Positions 1-9,456 are shown, counted from the first letter of the stretch. The stretch is 64,000 bases of DNA from Immundisolibacter cernigliae (GCF_001697225.1 NZ_CP014671.1:1798001-1862000), one strand, 5' to 3'. Numbers and translations: made by a program. The notes: a model not told the origin generated them from the sequence alone.

Positions 1-682
1 CGGAGTGCTCGATCAGGTCCAGGAAACTGTCCTTGGGGCTGAAGATGCCGGTGTCGTCCGCAAACAGACAGAACAGCAGCCGCACCAGGTACAGCTGCAA
101 GCCGTGGCCGGCGCGGCCGGTGGCCGGGTCCACGCCGTAGCCGTCGCGGCGCAGCGCGTCGTGCAGGGCGCCCAGCAGTTCGACGGCGCGAATGTTGAGC
201 GGGTCTTCGTCGCGCACGCGCACGTCGGCGTAGCCGGCGATGAAGCCGAAGCGCTCGATGTGGCGCGCCAGCGCGCCGAGCGGGAATTCGTCCTGGCGGC
301 CGGTTTCGAGGTCGTACAGGCGGATGCGGGCGAAGTCCGACACCACCACGTAGCGCGGCAGCTCGTGGTCCGGGATGCCGGCGAAGTAGTCGGTGGCCTG
401 CGTGTAGGCGGCGGCAAGATCCGCCCCGGCGCTCTTGTGCTCACCCAGCAGCAGACCCGGCCAGAACACGTCGATGCGCCCCATGCCGGGCCGGCCGAAG
501 CGTGCCGCGGCGCGCTCGAACACCACCTGCGCGCGCCGCCGGTGCACGCCGAACACGGCCAGGAACTCGTTCCAGAAGGTCTGCGCCTCGGCCCGCTCGG
601 AGCCGGCATCCGCCCAGTCGCGGGCAAAGGCCACGGCGCGGGCGCGGATGTCGGCCCAGGTGAGGCGGGTGGGGGCGTTCAT
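1..682 (-). CDS. MmeI-type (type IIL) restriction-modification enzyme, N-terminal part
   Basis: Partial gene; about 227 N-terminal residues are visible and the C-terminus lies beyond position 1. The reading frame starts at ATG 682 and stays open to the edge. Residues about 70-92 carry an Asp, then GEHKS, the D-x(n)-E-x-K signature of the PD-(D/E)xK nuclease domain that begins MmeI-family enzymes. In that family it is followed by a helicase spacer and an N6-adenine methyltransferase; those parts cannot be seen here. The role is therefore inferred as a single-chain restriction/modification protein. Its ATG overlaps the stop of the upstream fic gene (ATGA), so the two are probably translated together. 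Confidence 0.8.
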   Translation of the reverse strand, partial: MNAPTRLTWADIRARAVAFARDWADAGSERAEAQTFWNEFLAVFGVHRRRAQVVFERAAARFGRPGMGRIDVFWPGLLLGEHKSAGADLAAAYTQATDYFAGIPDHELPRYVVVSDFARIRLYDLETGRQDEFPLGALARHIERFGFIAGYADVRVRDEDPLNIRAVELLGALHDALRRDGYGVDPATGRAGHGLQLYLVRLLFCLFADDTGIFSPKDSFLDLIEHS

Positions 683-1839
683 AGCGGCTGGGTGTCCTCG
701 GACAGGATGTCCAGACAGGCCGTGTAGACGAACACGCGGTTGCGCTGGCGGCCGGGCAGCTCGCGGACCATGCCCAGTTCGACGAGGCGACGAAAGACCG
801 CAGTGACCGTGGTGCGGTTGATGCCGGTGGCGGCGACGGCCTCGGCAACGCGGCTCACGGGGCGCTGCTGCAGGTGACGGTGCACTTCCAGTGCGGACGT
901 GGCGATGCGTCCCAGGCCGCGGATGCGCTCGCGATCCTGTTCGAACAGGCCCAGCAACCGACGCGCGGCATCCACTGCCTGCTGCGCAGTCTCGGCCACG
1001 CCTTTGAGATAAAAGCCAAGCCAGCCTTCCCAGTCGCCGTGGGTGCGCACGCGCTGCAGGCGGTCGTAGTACTCCAGCCGGTGCACCTTGAAATACAGGC
1101 TCAGGTACAGCAATGGCTGGCGCAGCACGCCGGCATCCACCAGCATCAGGATGATCAGCAACCGCCCGAGGCGGCCGTTGCCGTCCAGAAAAGGGTGAAT
1201 GGTTTCGAACTGCACGTGCGCCAGTGCCGTCTTGACCAGCACCGGCAGGCCGCCGTCATCGCCGTGCAGGAAGCGTTCCAGGGCGTCCAGGCATTCGGCC
1301 AGCCGCTCGGGCGGTGGCGGCACGAAGGCGGCATTGCCCGGCCGCGTGCCGCCCAGCCAGTTCTGACTGCGCCGAAACTCGCCCGGTTGCTTGTGCGCGC
1401 CGCGGCCGTGGGCAAGCAGCACGCCGTGAATCTCGCGCAGCAGGCGCAGGCACAGCGGAAAGTCCCCGGCCAGGCGCTTGAGGCCATGGTCCAGCGCGGC
1501 CACGTACTGCGAAACCTCCGCCACGTCATCCAGCGGGGCGCCGGGGGCTTCCGCAAGCTCGAACAGCAACAAATCGGACAGGGACGACTGCGTGCCCTCG
1601 ATCTGCGAGGACACCACCGCCTCGCGCCGCACGTACTGGTACAGGAACAGGTTGCGGTCGGGCAGCAGATCGGCAATGCCGTCCAGGCGACCGAGCGCAC
1701 GGTTGGCCTGTTCGAGCAGGGTCAGCAGGTCGGCATCGATTGCCAGCGGCGGGTCCGGCGGCAGCGGCGCCGGGACATGGGCCCGGTAGGTTTCGCCGGC
1801 CGTGGCGCAGTGCACGTACTGGCCGCTGTTTCGCTCCAT
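679..1839 (-). CDS. Fic family AMP-transferase with C-terminal winged helix
   Basis: 386 residues. The Fic core motif HPFLDGNGRLGR lies at residues 215-226 with the catalytic His at 215; family members usually transfer AMP from ATP to a protein hydroxyl. Residues 77-82 (SSQIEG) fit the (S/T)xxxE(G/N) inhibitory helix, and its N-terminal position marks a class II self-inhibited Fic with Glu81 blocking ATP. The C-terminal 70 residues (ATGINRTTVTAVFRRL) look like a winged helix-turn-helix, so it may bind DNA and regulate its own operon. It overlaps the downstream MmeI-type gene by 4 bases. Target protein unknown. Confidence 0.9.
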   Translation of the reverse strand: MERNSGQYVHCATAGETYRAHVPAPLPPDPPLAIDADLLTLLEQANRALGRLDGIADLLPDRNLFLYQYVRREAVVSSQIEGTQSSLSDLLLFELAEAPGAPLDDVAEVSQYVAALDHGLKRLAGDFPLCLRLLREIHGVLLAHGRGAHKQPGEFRRSQNWLGGTRPGNAAFVPPPPERLAECLDALERFLHGDDGGLPVLVKTALAHVQFETIHPFLDGNGRLGRLLIILMLVDAGVLRQPLLYLSLYFKVHRLEYYDRLQRVRTHGDWEGWLGFYLKGVAETAQQAVDAARRLLGLFEQDRERIRGLGRIATSALEVHRHLQQRPVSRVAEAVAATGINRTTVTAVFRRLVELGMVRELPGRQRNRVFVYTACLDILSEDTQPL

Positions 1840-1863
1840 GGGCGGTCCCGCAAGGCCACTAAA

Positions 1864-1950
1864 GTTGCGTAACGCTAAGCCCGGCTCGGCGCTTATGCAA
1901 CCTTATCGGCTGAACGTTGCATAAGAGGCTGGCGTGGCGCGCCTTATGCA
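1864..1950. promoter_or_regulatory. Four TTATGCAA-type operator-like sites upstream of fic
   Basis: Copies read GTTGCGTAAC (1864-1873), CTTATGCAAC (1892-1901), GTTGCATAAG (1916-1925) and CTTATGCA (1943-1950). Orientation alternates, and copies two and three are perfect inverted repeats of each other. Starts are 24-28 bases apart. A possible minus-strand promoter for fic, TTGCAT (1895-1900) and TAGCGT (1872-1877) with a 17-base spacer, overlaps copies one and two. I infer binding by the Fic winged helix or another regulator. Confidence 0.6.
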
Positions 1951-2028
1951 GTGCCCGCGGCGTATCGGGCCCACGAGGTCAAATCTCGGTGTGGCGCTGA
2001 GCTCGGCCAGGCATGCCCGCCGCGCCGC

Positions 2029-3540
2029 TCAGGCCAGCTCGGTATCCCAGAATGCGTGCTCGGCCTCGGCGCTGGGCAGGTAATCGTCGGGCAAGGGAAA
2101 GGTGTCCAGATCACTGGCGATGGCGGCTTCCAGAAAACCGTTGACCCAGCGGAACACGTTCTGTCGGCTCACCGCGCGTCGCAGCAGTTGCATGCGTTTA
2201 CGCCGTTCGGCCGCGGCCATCGAACAGGCCTGGTGGATGGCGTCGGCGGTGCCTTCCAGATCGTACGGATTCACCAGCAGCGCCCCGTGCTGCAGCTGCG
2301 CCACCGCGCCGGCGAACTCGGACAGGATCAGCACGCCGTCGCTGTCCACCGAGCAGGCGCAGAACTCCTTGGCCACCAGGTTCATGCCGTCCTTGAGCGG
2401 GGTCACCAGCGCGATGTGCGCGGCCCGGTAATAGGCCACCAGATCCAGGCGGTCGAGCGCCCGGTAGACGTAGTGGATCGGCACCCAGCCGCCGGGGCGG
2501 GTGAACTCGCCGTTGATCTCGCCGACCAGCTGCTCGATGCGCGTTTTAAGGTCCCGGTACTGCGGGATGTCGTCGCGGCTGGGCACCACCACCTGGATCA
2601 GGGTGACACGCTCCTGCAGTTCCGGGTGCCGGTGCAGGGCGGTGCGAAACGCCTCCAGGCGCTGCGGGATGCCCTTGGTGTAGTCCAGCCGGTCCACGCC
2701 CAGGATCAACTCGCGGTTGGGCAGCTCGGCGCGCAGGGCATCGGCCGCGGCGAGCACCGTCGGCGAGCGCGCCTGGCGCTGGAAGGCTGCCGCATCGATG
2801 CCGATCGGAAAGGCGCCGATGCGCACCTGCCGCCCATCCGGCAGGCGTGCCCGACTGCCACGGTGCGTGAGGCGCAGCTCCGGCAGCAGCGCGCGCACGC
2901 ACTGGGTGAAGTTGCGCTGATCGTGCAGGGTCTGGAAACCGATCAGGTCGTACTCCAGCAGCGCCCGCAGCAGCGTGAAGCGCCACGGCAGCTTCAGGTA
3001 GATGTCCAGCGGCGGGAACGGAATGTGCAGAAAAAACCCCAGCGGCGCGGTCAGTCCGCCGCGGCGCAGCTCGGCTCCCAGCAACAGCAGCTGGTAGTCG
3101 TGCACCCACACGAAATCGTCCTGCCGCGCCTCGGCCAGGACCGCCTGTGCATAGTTGTGGTTGACCGCGCAGTAACTGCGCCAGTAGGCGGGATCGAAGT
3201 TGCACAGCGACTGCAGGTCGTGGAACAACGGCCACAGCACCTGGTTCGAGAAGCCGAAATAGAAGCCGGCCTGGTCCTCGGCGCTCAGTGCCACCGGCGC
3301 CAGGCGGTAGCCGGCCTTGCCGGCGGCACTGGCCAGGGCCGCTTCCAGGTCGGCTTCGTGATCGACCAGGCCGGGCCAACCGACCCACACGCCGCCGCGG
3401 TCGCGCAGTACCGGCAGCAGTGCGGTCACCAGCCCGCCGCTGCCGGGCCGGCTGACCAGACTCCCATCGGCGGCAGGCGTGATGACGAACGGCAGCCGGT
3501 TGGAGACGATCACCAGCCGTCGTGGCCGCGACTCAGCCAC
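2029..3540 (-). CDS. otsA: Trehalose-6-phosphate synthase OtsA
   Basis: About 503 residues, GT20 family. It joins UDP-glucose and glucose 6-phosphate to trehalose 6-phosphate in the cytoplasm, the substrate of OtsB three genes upstream in the operon order. Seen in the sequence: VIVSNRLP near the start, a glycine-rich loop (GSGGL), WVHDYQL, HIPFPP and the donor-site stretch GVDRLDYTKGIPQR, then TPLKDGMNLVAKEF. The start chosen is GTG 3540, which overlaps the mscS stop by 8 bases and has GGAG seven bases upstream. ATG 3579 is an alternative adding 13 residues. Last gene of the trehalose operon. Confidence 0.93.
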   Translation of the reverse strand: MAESRPRRLVIVSNRLPFVITPAADGSLVSRPGSGGLVTALLPVLRDRGGVWVGWPGLVDHEADLEAALASAAGKAGYRLAPVALSAEDQAGFYFGFSNQVLWPLFHDLQSLCNFDPAYWRSYCAVNHNYAQAVLAEARQDDFVWVHDYQLLLLGAELRRGGLTAPLGFFLHIPFPPLDIYLKLPWRFTLLRALLEYDLIGFQTLHDQRNFTQCVRALLPELRLTHRGSRARLPDGRQVRIGAFPIGIDAAAFQRQARSPTVLAAADALRAELPNRELILGVDRLDYTKGIPQRLEAFRTALHRHPELQERVTLIQVVVPSRDDIPQYRDLKTRIEQLVGEINGEFTRPGGWVPIHYVYRALDRLDLVAYYRAAHIALVTPLKDGMNLVAKEFCACSVDSDGVLILSEFAGAVAQLQHGALLVNPYDLEGTADAIHQACSMAAAERRKRMQLLRRAVSRQNVFRWVNGFLEAAIASDLDTFPLPDDYLPSAEAEHAFWDTELA

Positions 3541-4651
3541 CGGCCGGCTCCGCGGTTGCGGTGGGCAGGGTTTCGACATGTACGGTGCGCGTCGGGAAAG
3601 CGAACTCGACGCCCGCCGCCGCGAACCGGTTGACCAGCTCCAGGTTGATGGCTTGCTGGATGTCCATGTAGCGGTTGTAGTCGGGGTCGAGCACGAAGTA
3701 AACCACTTCGAAATCCAGCGACGAGGCGCCAAAGCCCTTGAAGTGGGCCCGATCGAAGCGCGTGCCGACTTGCCCGGTGATGATCTCGCGCACCATCTGC
3801 GGTATGGCGGCCAGTTGCTCGGGCGACGTGCGGTACGGCACGCCGAAGCCGAACAGCACGCGCCGCTCGTACAGGCGCTTGTAGTTGTGGATGCGGCTCT
3901 TGAGCAGGTCGGCATTGGCGAACACGATCTGTTCGCCGGACAGGCTGCGCACGCGGGTGGTCTTCAGACCCACGTGCTCCACCGTGCCGGCGATTTCGTC
4001 CACGACGATGAAATCGCCGATCACGAACGGCTTGTCGAGCGCGATCGACAGCGACGCGAACAGGTCACCGAGGATGTTCTGCACCGCCAGCGCCACCGCC
4101 ACGCCGCCAATGCCCAGGCTGGCCACCAGGGTCGTGACGTTGAAGCCCAGGTTGTCCAGGATCATCAACAGCGCCACCGACCACAGGGCGATGCGGCCCA
4201 CGAAGCCGAGCATGCCAACGGTGGTGGCAGCGGCGACATCGGTGGTGCGGGCCCGGTCCAGGCGCCGCTGCAGCCACACATCGAGCGCGCGCTGCGCCCA
4301 CAGCGCAACCTGCAGCAGCAGGGCCACGGCCGTGATGCTGGCCAGCGCGGCGTCGATCTTCGGCGACAGGCTTACCGCCCGCGCGCCGACGAACAGGGCC
4401 ACCAGCCACATCACGCTGCGCCGCGTGCCGCCGACGATTTGCGCCGTGTATCGGCTCAGCTGCGCACCGTCACGCCCGGCCCGCGCATGAAGGCGTCGTC
4501 CGATCTGACACTTGATCAGCGGCAGCACCATGGCCACGACGACCATCAGGCCGAGCGCCACCAGCCAGGCGGCCAGCGGGTTGCCGAACACCGGCACCTG
4601 CAGCCATTGCGTCCAGCCGCTCGCGGTCCAGTCGATTCCGCCGAAGCTCAT
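3533..4651 (-). CDS. MscS-family small-conductance mechanosensitive channel
   Basis: About 372 residues. Hydrophobic segments fill the N-terminal half, and the pore-lining helix plus beta domain is recognisable from the Gly/Ala-rich ASLGIGGVAVALAVQN followed by LGDLFASLSIALDKPF and IGDFI. The family forms a heptameric inner-membrane channel that releases osmolytes on hypo-osmotic shock. ATG 4651 overlaps the otsB stop (ATGA). Placement between otsB and otsA suggests that release and synthesis of trehalose are expressed together. The exact MscS subfamily cannot be settled by eye. Confidence 0.92.
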   Translation of the reverse strand: MSFGGIDWTASGWTQWLQVPVFGNPLAAWLVALGLMVVVAMVLPLIKCQIGRRLHARAGRDGAQLSRYTAQIVGGTRRSVMWLVALFVGARAVSLSPKIDAALASITAVALLLQVALWAQRALDVWLQRRLDRARTTDVAAATTVGMLGFVGRIALWSVALLMILDNLGFNVTTLVASLGIGGVAVALAVQNILGDLFASLSIALDKPFVIGDFIVVDEIAGTVEHVGLKTTRVRSLSGEQIVFANADLLKSRIHNYKRLYERRVLFGFGVPYRTSPEQLAAIPQMVREIITGQVGTRFDRAHFKGFGASSLDFEVVYFVLDPDYNRYMDIQQAINLELVNRFAAAGVEFAFPTRTVHVETLPTATAEPAGG

Positions 4652-5448
4652 CGAGCCCGCTCCCGGATATCCGCCCAGCGACCGAGAAACTCCCGCAGCC
4701 CGTCCGGCGGGCGCAGCCACACGTCGGCCGCCGTGGTGTGCCATTTGGGTCGCACCAGCACGCGCAGTCCACGTCCCTGCAGGGCGCGGAAGGCATCCTC
4801 GTCGGTGTGGTCGTCGCCCAGGTAGGCCACGCAGCCGGCTGATCCGGCATCCAGTTCCGCCAGCACATGACTGACCACCTGCCCCTTGTCGCAGCCGGCG
4901 GCGCGCAGCTCGATGCCGCCATCGAAGTCGTGCCAGACCACTTCGCGCGCCTGCGTCAGCGCTGCGAAGCGCCCTTCCAGATCAAGTTGCAGGGACCGCT
5001 GCTGTCCCGGTGCGAGCCCGCGCCAGTGAAACGCCAGCGACCCGGGTTTGCGCTCGACCCGCCCGCCGAGCGCGCACACGGTCGCCGCCCAGCTATCGGC
5101 CTCGGTCAGTGCCTGCACGGCCGCCTCGGACAGCGGCACCAAGCTGTGCCGACCATCCGACAGGCGCCGCTCGCGGCCGTGGCAGCCCCACATTTCGGGT
5201 TCGAAATCGAGCGTCAGCAACGGCCGCAGGTCCTGCAGCCAGCGTCCGGAGACGATCACCAGCCGGTCATTTGGCAGGCGGCCGATGCGATTGAGCAGCG
5301 GTTCCACGCCCGGATAGGGGCGCGCCTGCGCGGGGTCGATATGGAACGGCGCCAGTGTCCCGTCGTAATCGAGCAGCAGGACGGCCCGGGGGGCGGCGAC
5401 CAATGCGGACCAGAAACTTTCCAGAAAAATCGAATCAGGCAAGCGCAA
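4648..5448 (-). CDS. otsB: Trehalose-6-phosphate phosphatase OtsB
   Basis: 266 residues, HAD superfamily. Motif I DYDGTLAP (nucleophile Asp near residue 27), motif II (VIVSGR) and the metal-binding GDDHTDEDAF motif are all present. It dephosphorylates the OtsA product to trehalose. The start is a TTG at 5448: no ATG lies near, and GGGAGAAG sits six bases upstream of the TTG, inside the 3' end of treT, which it overlaps by 14 bases. An unusual start codon, but well supported by the ribosome-binding site and overlap. Confidence 0.93.
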   Translation of the reverse strand: MRLPDSIFLESFWSALVAAPRAVLLLDYDGTLAPFHIDPAQARPYPGVEPLLNRIGRLPNDRLVIVSGRWLQDLRPLLTLDFEPEMWGCHGRERRLSDGRHSLVPLSEAAVQALTEADSWAATVCALGGRVERKPGSLAFHWRGLAPGQQRSLQLDLEGRFAALTQAREVVWHDFDGGIELRAAGCDKGQVVSHVLAELDAGSAGCVAYLGDDHTDEDAFRALQGRGLRVLVRPKWHTTAADVWLRPPDGLREFLGRWADIRERAR

Positions 5449-6676
5449 TACGGTCTTCTCCCGGGTGCAACAGGCCGGTCATGAGGGTGAGGTAATCACG
5501 CAGCTGGCGCGTGAGCAGAAAGTTCTGGCGCACGAACTCGCGCGCCTTGATGCCCATCTGCTCACGCAGTTCCTGGTGCTGGTGCAGGTAGCGCACGCGC
5601 AGTGCGGCGCCCTCGGGCGTGCTCACCAGAAAACCGGTGTGATGGTTCACCACCTGCAGGCGAATGCCGCCGGTGTCGCCGCCGATCACCGGCTTGCCCT
5701 TCCACATGGCCTCGGTGACCGTCAAGCCGAAGCCTTCCCGCAGTGACTTTTGCAATACGAAATGCGCCGCCCGCTGCAGGGCGTTGATGGTGGCGTGGGC
5801 GTCGGAGGGCAGCAGCAGCACCTTCAGGTCGTCGTCACCCTCGGCGGCGCGGTTGACCTCGGCCAGTACCGCCTCGCCCTCGGGGTCGTCGTCGGCGCCG
5901 CCGCCGGCCAGCACCAGTTGCAGACCCGGCATGAAGGTCCTGGCCAGGCGGTAGGCGGCGATCACGCCCAGCGGATCCTTGAAGCGGTCGAAGCGCGACA
6001 CCTGCAGCATCAGCGGCCGGTCCGGATCGACCTCGAAACGCTGGCAGGTTTCCAGCACCTGCCAGGCCGCCAGTTCGCTGTTTTTCTCGGCCAGCGGGTC
6101 GATGCTCGGCGGGATCAGGTAGACCGGGTGCGGCAGGCGCTGTGCGAAATCGGCCAGCGAGAACACGCTGGCGTCGTAGTCGGCCACGAAACCGCGCAGG
6201 TAGCGCCACACGCCGCGCTGCGGGTGGCTGGCGTCGATGTGGCAGCGCCAGACCCACTTGCCCTGGCGATCCGTGACGTGCCGGATCAGCGCCGCCGGCT
6301 GCGGATCGTGAATGAACACCAGGTCCGCCTCGCGCAGCACCGGACCGAGCGTCTCGGCGGTGCGGGCGTTGGCGTCCTCGTAGGCCTTGATCAACACGTC
6401 CGACAGCGGCGCCGGCTGGCCCTGCAAGGCGTTGTGCATGGCCTTGGTGCACTGGTAGAACGGCCCGTCGCCGGTGATCGTCTCCCAGCGCGTGTCCAGC
6501 TCCAGCGCCTGCATCAGCGGCACCAGCTTGTGCAGGATTTCCGCCACGCCGCCGCCGGCGCGGGTCGAGTTCACGTGCACCACCTTCATGCCGCGCAGCG
6601 GCGCGGCCAGTTGGATCAGGTGCTGCACGGCATCGGCGCCGGCCACCTCGGCGTAGGCTTCCAGCAGCGCGTTCAT
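5435..6676 (-). CDS. treT: Trehalose synthase TreT-type glycosyltransferase (GT4)
   Basis: 413 residues with two Rossmann lobes typical of GT-B enzymes. Visible features are HVNSTRAGGGVAEIL near residue 35, the HIDASHP segment, QVSRFDRFKDP in the donor lobe, and the retaining-GT4 motif SLREGFGLTVTEAMWKGKPVIG with its catalytic glutamates. TreT couples NDP-glucose directly to glucose, giving trehalose in one reversible step. With otsA/otsB in the same operon the cell carries two trehalose routes. Starts at ATG 6676, overlapping the upstream DUF5752 stop by 4 bases. Reaction inferred from family resemblance. Confidence 0.87.
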   Translation of the reverse strand: MNALLEAYAEVAGADAVQHLIQLAAPLRGMKVVHVNSTRAGGGVAEILHKLVPLMQALELDTRWETITGDGPFYQCTKAMHNALQGQPAPLSDVLIKAYEDANARTAETLGPVLREADLVFIHDPQPAALIRHVTDRQGKWVWRCHIDASHPQRGVWRYLRGFVADYDASVFSLADFAQRLPHPVYLIPPSIDPLAEKNSELAAWQVLETCQRFEVDPDRPLMLQVSRFDRFKDPLGVIAAYRLARTFMPGLQLVLAGGGADDDPEGEAVLAEVNRAAEGDDDLKVLLLPSDAHATINALQRAAHFVLQKSLREGFGLTVTEAMWKGKPVIGGDTGGIRLQVVNHHTGFLVSTPEGAALRVRYLHQHQELREQMGIKAREFVRQNFLLTRQLRDYLTLMTGLLHPGEDRIALA

Positions 6677-7338
6677 GCCGGCACCCCCGCGAAGTGGGCG
6701 CCGATCGCGGCGGCGTACTGGTCGCGCAGCTGCGGCAGCGACACGAAGTAGGGATCGATCTGCGCCAGGCGCTCGATCAGGCCCTCGTGTCCGTCGTCGA
6801 GGTCAACCAGCCAGGCGTGGAAATCGTCCTGCCCTGCCGGCGCGCGCCGACGCGCGTCGATGGCGTGGTAGAAGACGCTGCCCGGCGACAGCTGCGGCAG
6901 CAGTTCCACCAGCTCGCGCGGCTCGCGCACCCGTCTTTCGGTGTCGAACACCACCAGCTGCCCGCGCATGAAATGAAACTGCCGGTCGCGCGCCGCCCAG
7001 GCCGGGGCCTCGATTTCGTCCAGACGCTGTTCGACCACCTCCAGCACCTCCTGGCGCAGCGCCTCGGCGTCGGCGAAGTCGGCCGGATCGATCACCGCCA
7101 GGCGTTCGGCCAGCGGCAGGTCGTGCAGGGCGTGGCGCACCCACACGGCAAAGTCGTTGTTGAACTCCGGATCGTCGAAGCGGGCGCGCAGCAGGCCGCC
7201 CCAGAAATGGTGATAGACGCTGTTGGCCGGCACTGCCAGCAGCCCCTCGCGCAACTCCGGCAGGCTTTGCGCGCGCACCCCGGTGGCCAGCGACACCAGG
7301 GCACAGTCCTTGATTGCAAAGTCTTGGTGGTTCGGCAT
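6673..7338 (-). CDS. DUF5752 family protein
   Basis: 221 residues, soluble, acidic, no signal peptide or membrane segment. It looks like the DUF5752 family, which I recall accompanying treT-type genes; no reaction is known. Notable segments are YHHFWGGLLRARF near residue 43 and SVFYHAIDARRR near residue 154, two similar Tyr-His elements suggesting an internally duplicated fold. It opens the trehalose operon, with AGGAG nine bases before ATG 7338, and overlaps treT by 4 bases. I infer an accessory or regulatory role for TreT. Confidence 0.75.
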   Translation of the reverse strand: MPNHQDFAIKDCALVSLATGVRAQSLPELREGLLAVPANSVYHHFWGGLLRARFDDPEFNNDFAVWVRHALHDLPLAERLAVIDPADFADAEALRQEVLEVVEQRLDEIEAPAWAARDRQFHFMRGQLVVFDTERRVREPRELVELLPQLSPGSVFYHAIDARRRAPAGQDDFHAWLVDLDDGHEGLIERLAQIDPYFVSLPQLRDQYAAAIGAHFAGVPA

Positions 7339-7498
7339 GGATGACGTCTCCTGGGCTCGGCGCCAATCTCAGGCATCCGCCCATGCTGATCGGCCTCGGT
7401 TGGTCAGACCCGCGTCCGGCGCCGGAAGTTCATGCTGGCCCGCAGGGCAAGCCACCGGTACCCTGCCGCCTGCCTGTCGCCCCGGAGCCACATTCCAA

Positions 7499-9394
7499 AT
7501 GTCCACCGCCAGCATTGAATCGCCCGCCCCCGGCCACCGCAGTCCACTGCCCCTGCTGGCACTGGGGGCGCTGGGCGTGGTGTTCGGCGACATCGGCACC
7601 AGCCCGCTGTATGCGCTCAAGGAATGTTTCAGCGGCGCCCACGGCGCGCCACTGACGCCGGCCAACCTGATGGGCGTGCTGTCACTGCTGTTCTGGGCGC
7701 TGGCGCTGGTGGTGTCCACCAAGTACGTGGCGTTCGTGATGCGGGCCGACAACGGCGGCGAGGGCGGCATCCTGGCGCTGCTGGCGCTGGTGCAGCGACT
7801 GACGGCCGACCGACCGCGGTTCAGCCACGCGCTGGCGATTCTGGGTGTGTTCGGGGCCACGCTGTTTTACGGCGACGCCATCATCACGCCGGCCATCTCG
7901 GTGCTGTCGGCGGTGGAGGGCGTGGGCGTGCTGGCGCCGGCCCTGTCGCACTACGTGGTGCCGGTGACAGTGGGCGTACTGACGGGGCTGTTTCTCATCC
8001 AGCGCCACGGCACGGCCCGCGTCGGGGCGCTGTTCGGCCCGCTGACGCTGGTGTGGTTCCTGACGCTGGGTACGCTGGGCGCGATCGGCGTGGCGTCCAA
8101 CCCGGCCGTGCTGGCGGCGCTCAATCCGCTGTACGGCATCGCCTTTTTGTATCAGCAGCCCGGGTTGGCCTTCGTGGTGCTGGGCGCGGTGGTGCTGGCG
8201 GTGACCGGCACCGAAGCGCTGTATGCCGACATGGGCCACTTCGGGGCCGGGCCGATACGCCTGGGCTGGTTCGCGGTGGTGTGGCCGGCGCTGACGCTGA
8301 ACTACTACGGCCAGGGCGCGCTGCTGCTGGCCGACCCGGCGGCGGTGCAAAATCCGTTCTACCTGCTGGCGCCGGATGGGCTGCGGCCGGCCCTGGTAGT
8401 GCTCGCCACGGCGGCCACGATCATCGCCTCGCAGGCGGTGATCTCGGGTGCCTTCTCGCTGACGCAGCAGGCGATTCGTCTGGGCTATCTGCCGCGCCTT
8501 CGCATCCGCCACACCTCGGCCAGCGAGCGCGGCCAGATCTACATCCCGATGATCAACTGGATGTTGCTGGCCGGCGTGCTGCTGCTGGTGCTCGGATTCC
8601 GCTCCTCGTCGGGTCTGGCGGCAGCCTACGGCATCGCCGTGACCGGCGCCATGCTGGTCGACAGCCTGCTGATCGCGGTGGTGATGGTGCTTGGCTGGCG
8701 CTGGCCGGTGCCGGTCGTAGGCGCGCTGCTGGCCGGGTTTCTGATCATCGATCTTGGCTTCCTGGGCGCCAACGCGGTCAAGGTGGTCTCCGGCGGCTGG
8801 CTGCCGCTGGGAATCGCGCTTCTGCTGTTCGTGGCGCTCACCACCTGGCGGCGCGGGCGACAGATCCTGGTCGCGCGTCTACAGGCCGAAACGCTCGGCA
8901 TGAACGAGTTCCTGCGCACGCTGCAGCCGGAGGTGAGGCGCGTGCCCGGCACGGCCGTTTTCATGACCGGCAACCTGGCGTCGGTACCCAGCGCCCTGCT
9001 GCAGAACCTGGTCCACAACAAGGTTCTGCACGAGCGCGCAGTGCTGGTGCACATGCGCACCGCCGATGTGCCGTGGGTACACGCGGCCGGGCGCGTGCAG
9101 GTGCAGGATCGCGGGCGCGGGTTCTGGGAGGTGCAGGTGAATTACGGCTTCATGCAGCGGCCGGACATTCCGCGTGCCCTTGCGCTGTGCGCATTGCAGG
9201 GGCTCGCGTTCGATCTCGACGACACCACGTTCTTCCTCGGTCGCGAGACCATCATTCCGACCCGCCTGCCGGGCATGGCGCTGTGGCGGGAATATCTGTT
9301 CGCCTGGATGATGCGCAACGCCGGCCCGGCGGCGGAGTTCTTTCGCCTGCCCTCGGCGCGGGTGGTGGAGTTGGGCAGCCAGATCGATATTTAG
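7499..9394 (+). CDS. kup: Kup-type low-affinity potassium transporter
   Basis: 631 residues, close to the 622 of E. coli Kup. The family signature [16 protein letters not shown] lies near residue 28; about twelve hydrophobic segments follow to about residue 460, then a hydrophilic cytoplasmic domain of about 170 residues. It is a K+/H+ symporter of the inner membrane. It diverges from the trehalose operon, and K+ uptake is the first response to hyperosmotic stress before compatible solutes accumulate, so this arrangement makes sense. ATG 7499 was chosen because the family's N-terminal homology begins just after it. Confidence 0.93.
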   Translation: MSTASIESPAPGHRSPLPLLALGALGVVFGDIGTSPLYALKECFSGAHGAPLTPANLMGVLSLLFWALALVVSTKYVAFVMRADNGGEGGILALLALVQRLTADRPRFSHALAILGVFGATLFYGDAIITPAISVLSAVEGVGVLAPALSHYVVPVTVGVLTGLFLIQRHGTARVGALFGPLTLVWFLTLGTLGAIGVASNPAVLAALNPLYGIAFLYQQPGLAFVVLGAVVLAVTGTEALYADMGHFGAGPIRLGWFAVVWPALTLNYYGQGALLLADPAAVQNPFYLLAPDGLRPALVVLATAATIIASQAVISGAFSLTQQAIRLGYLPRLRIRHTSASERGQIYIPMINWMLLAGVLLLVLGFRSSSGLAAAYGIAVTGAMLVDSLLIAVVMVLGWRWPVPVVGALLAGFLIIDLGFLGANAVKVVSGGWLPLGIALLLFVALTTWRRGRQILVARLQAETLGMNEFLRTLQPEVRRVPGTAVFMTGNLASVPSALLQNLVHNKVLHERAVLVHMRTADVPWVHAAGRVQVQDRGRGFWEVQVNYGFMQRPDIPRALALCALQGLAFDLDDTTFFLGRETIIPTRLPGMALWREYLFAWMMRNAGPAAEFFRLPSARVVELGSQIDI

Positions 9395-9456
9395 GCCGCC
9401 CCGGCTGTGCCAATCTGCTTCAATGGAGCACACGGCCCCAAACCACAGGTGATGCC

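Noticed and set aside
3541-3915. N-terminal extension of OtsA to 3915
   Set aside because: The added 125 residues are a shifted-frame reading of mscS and unlike any OtsA N-terminus.
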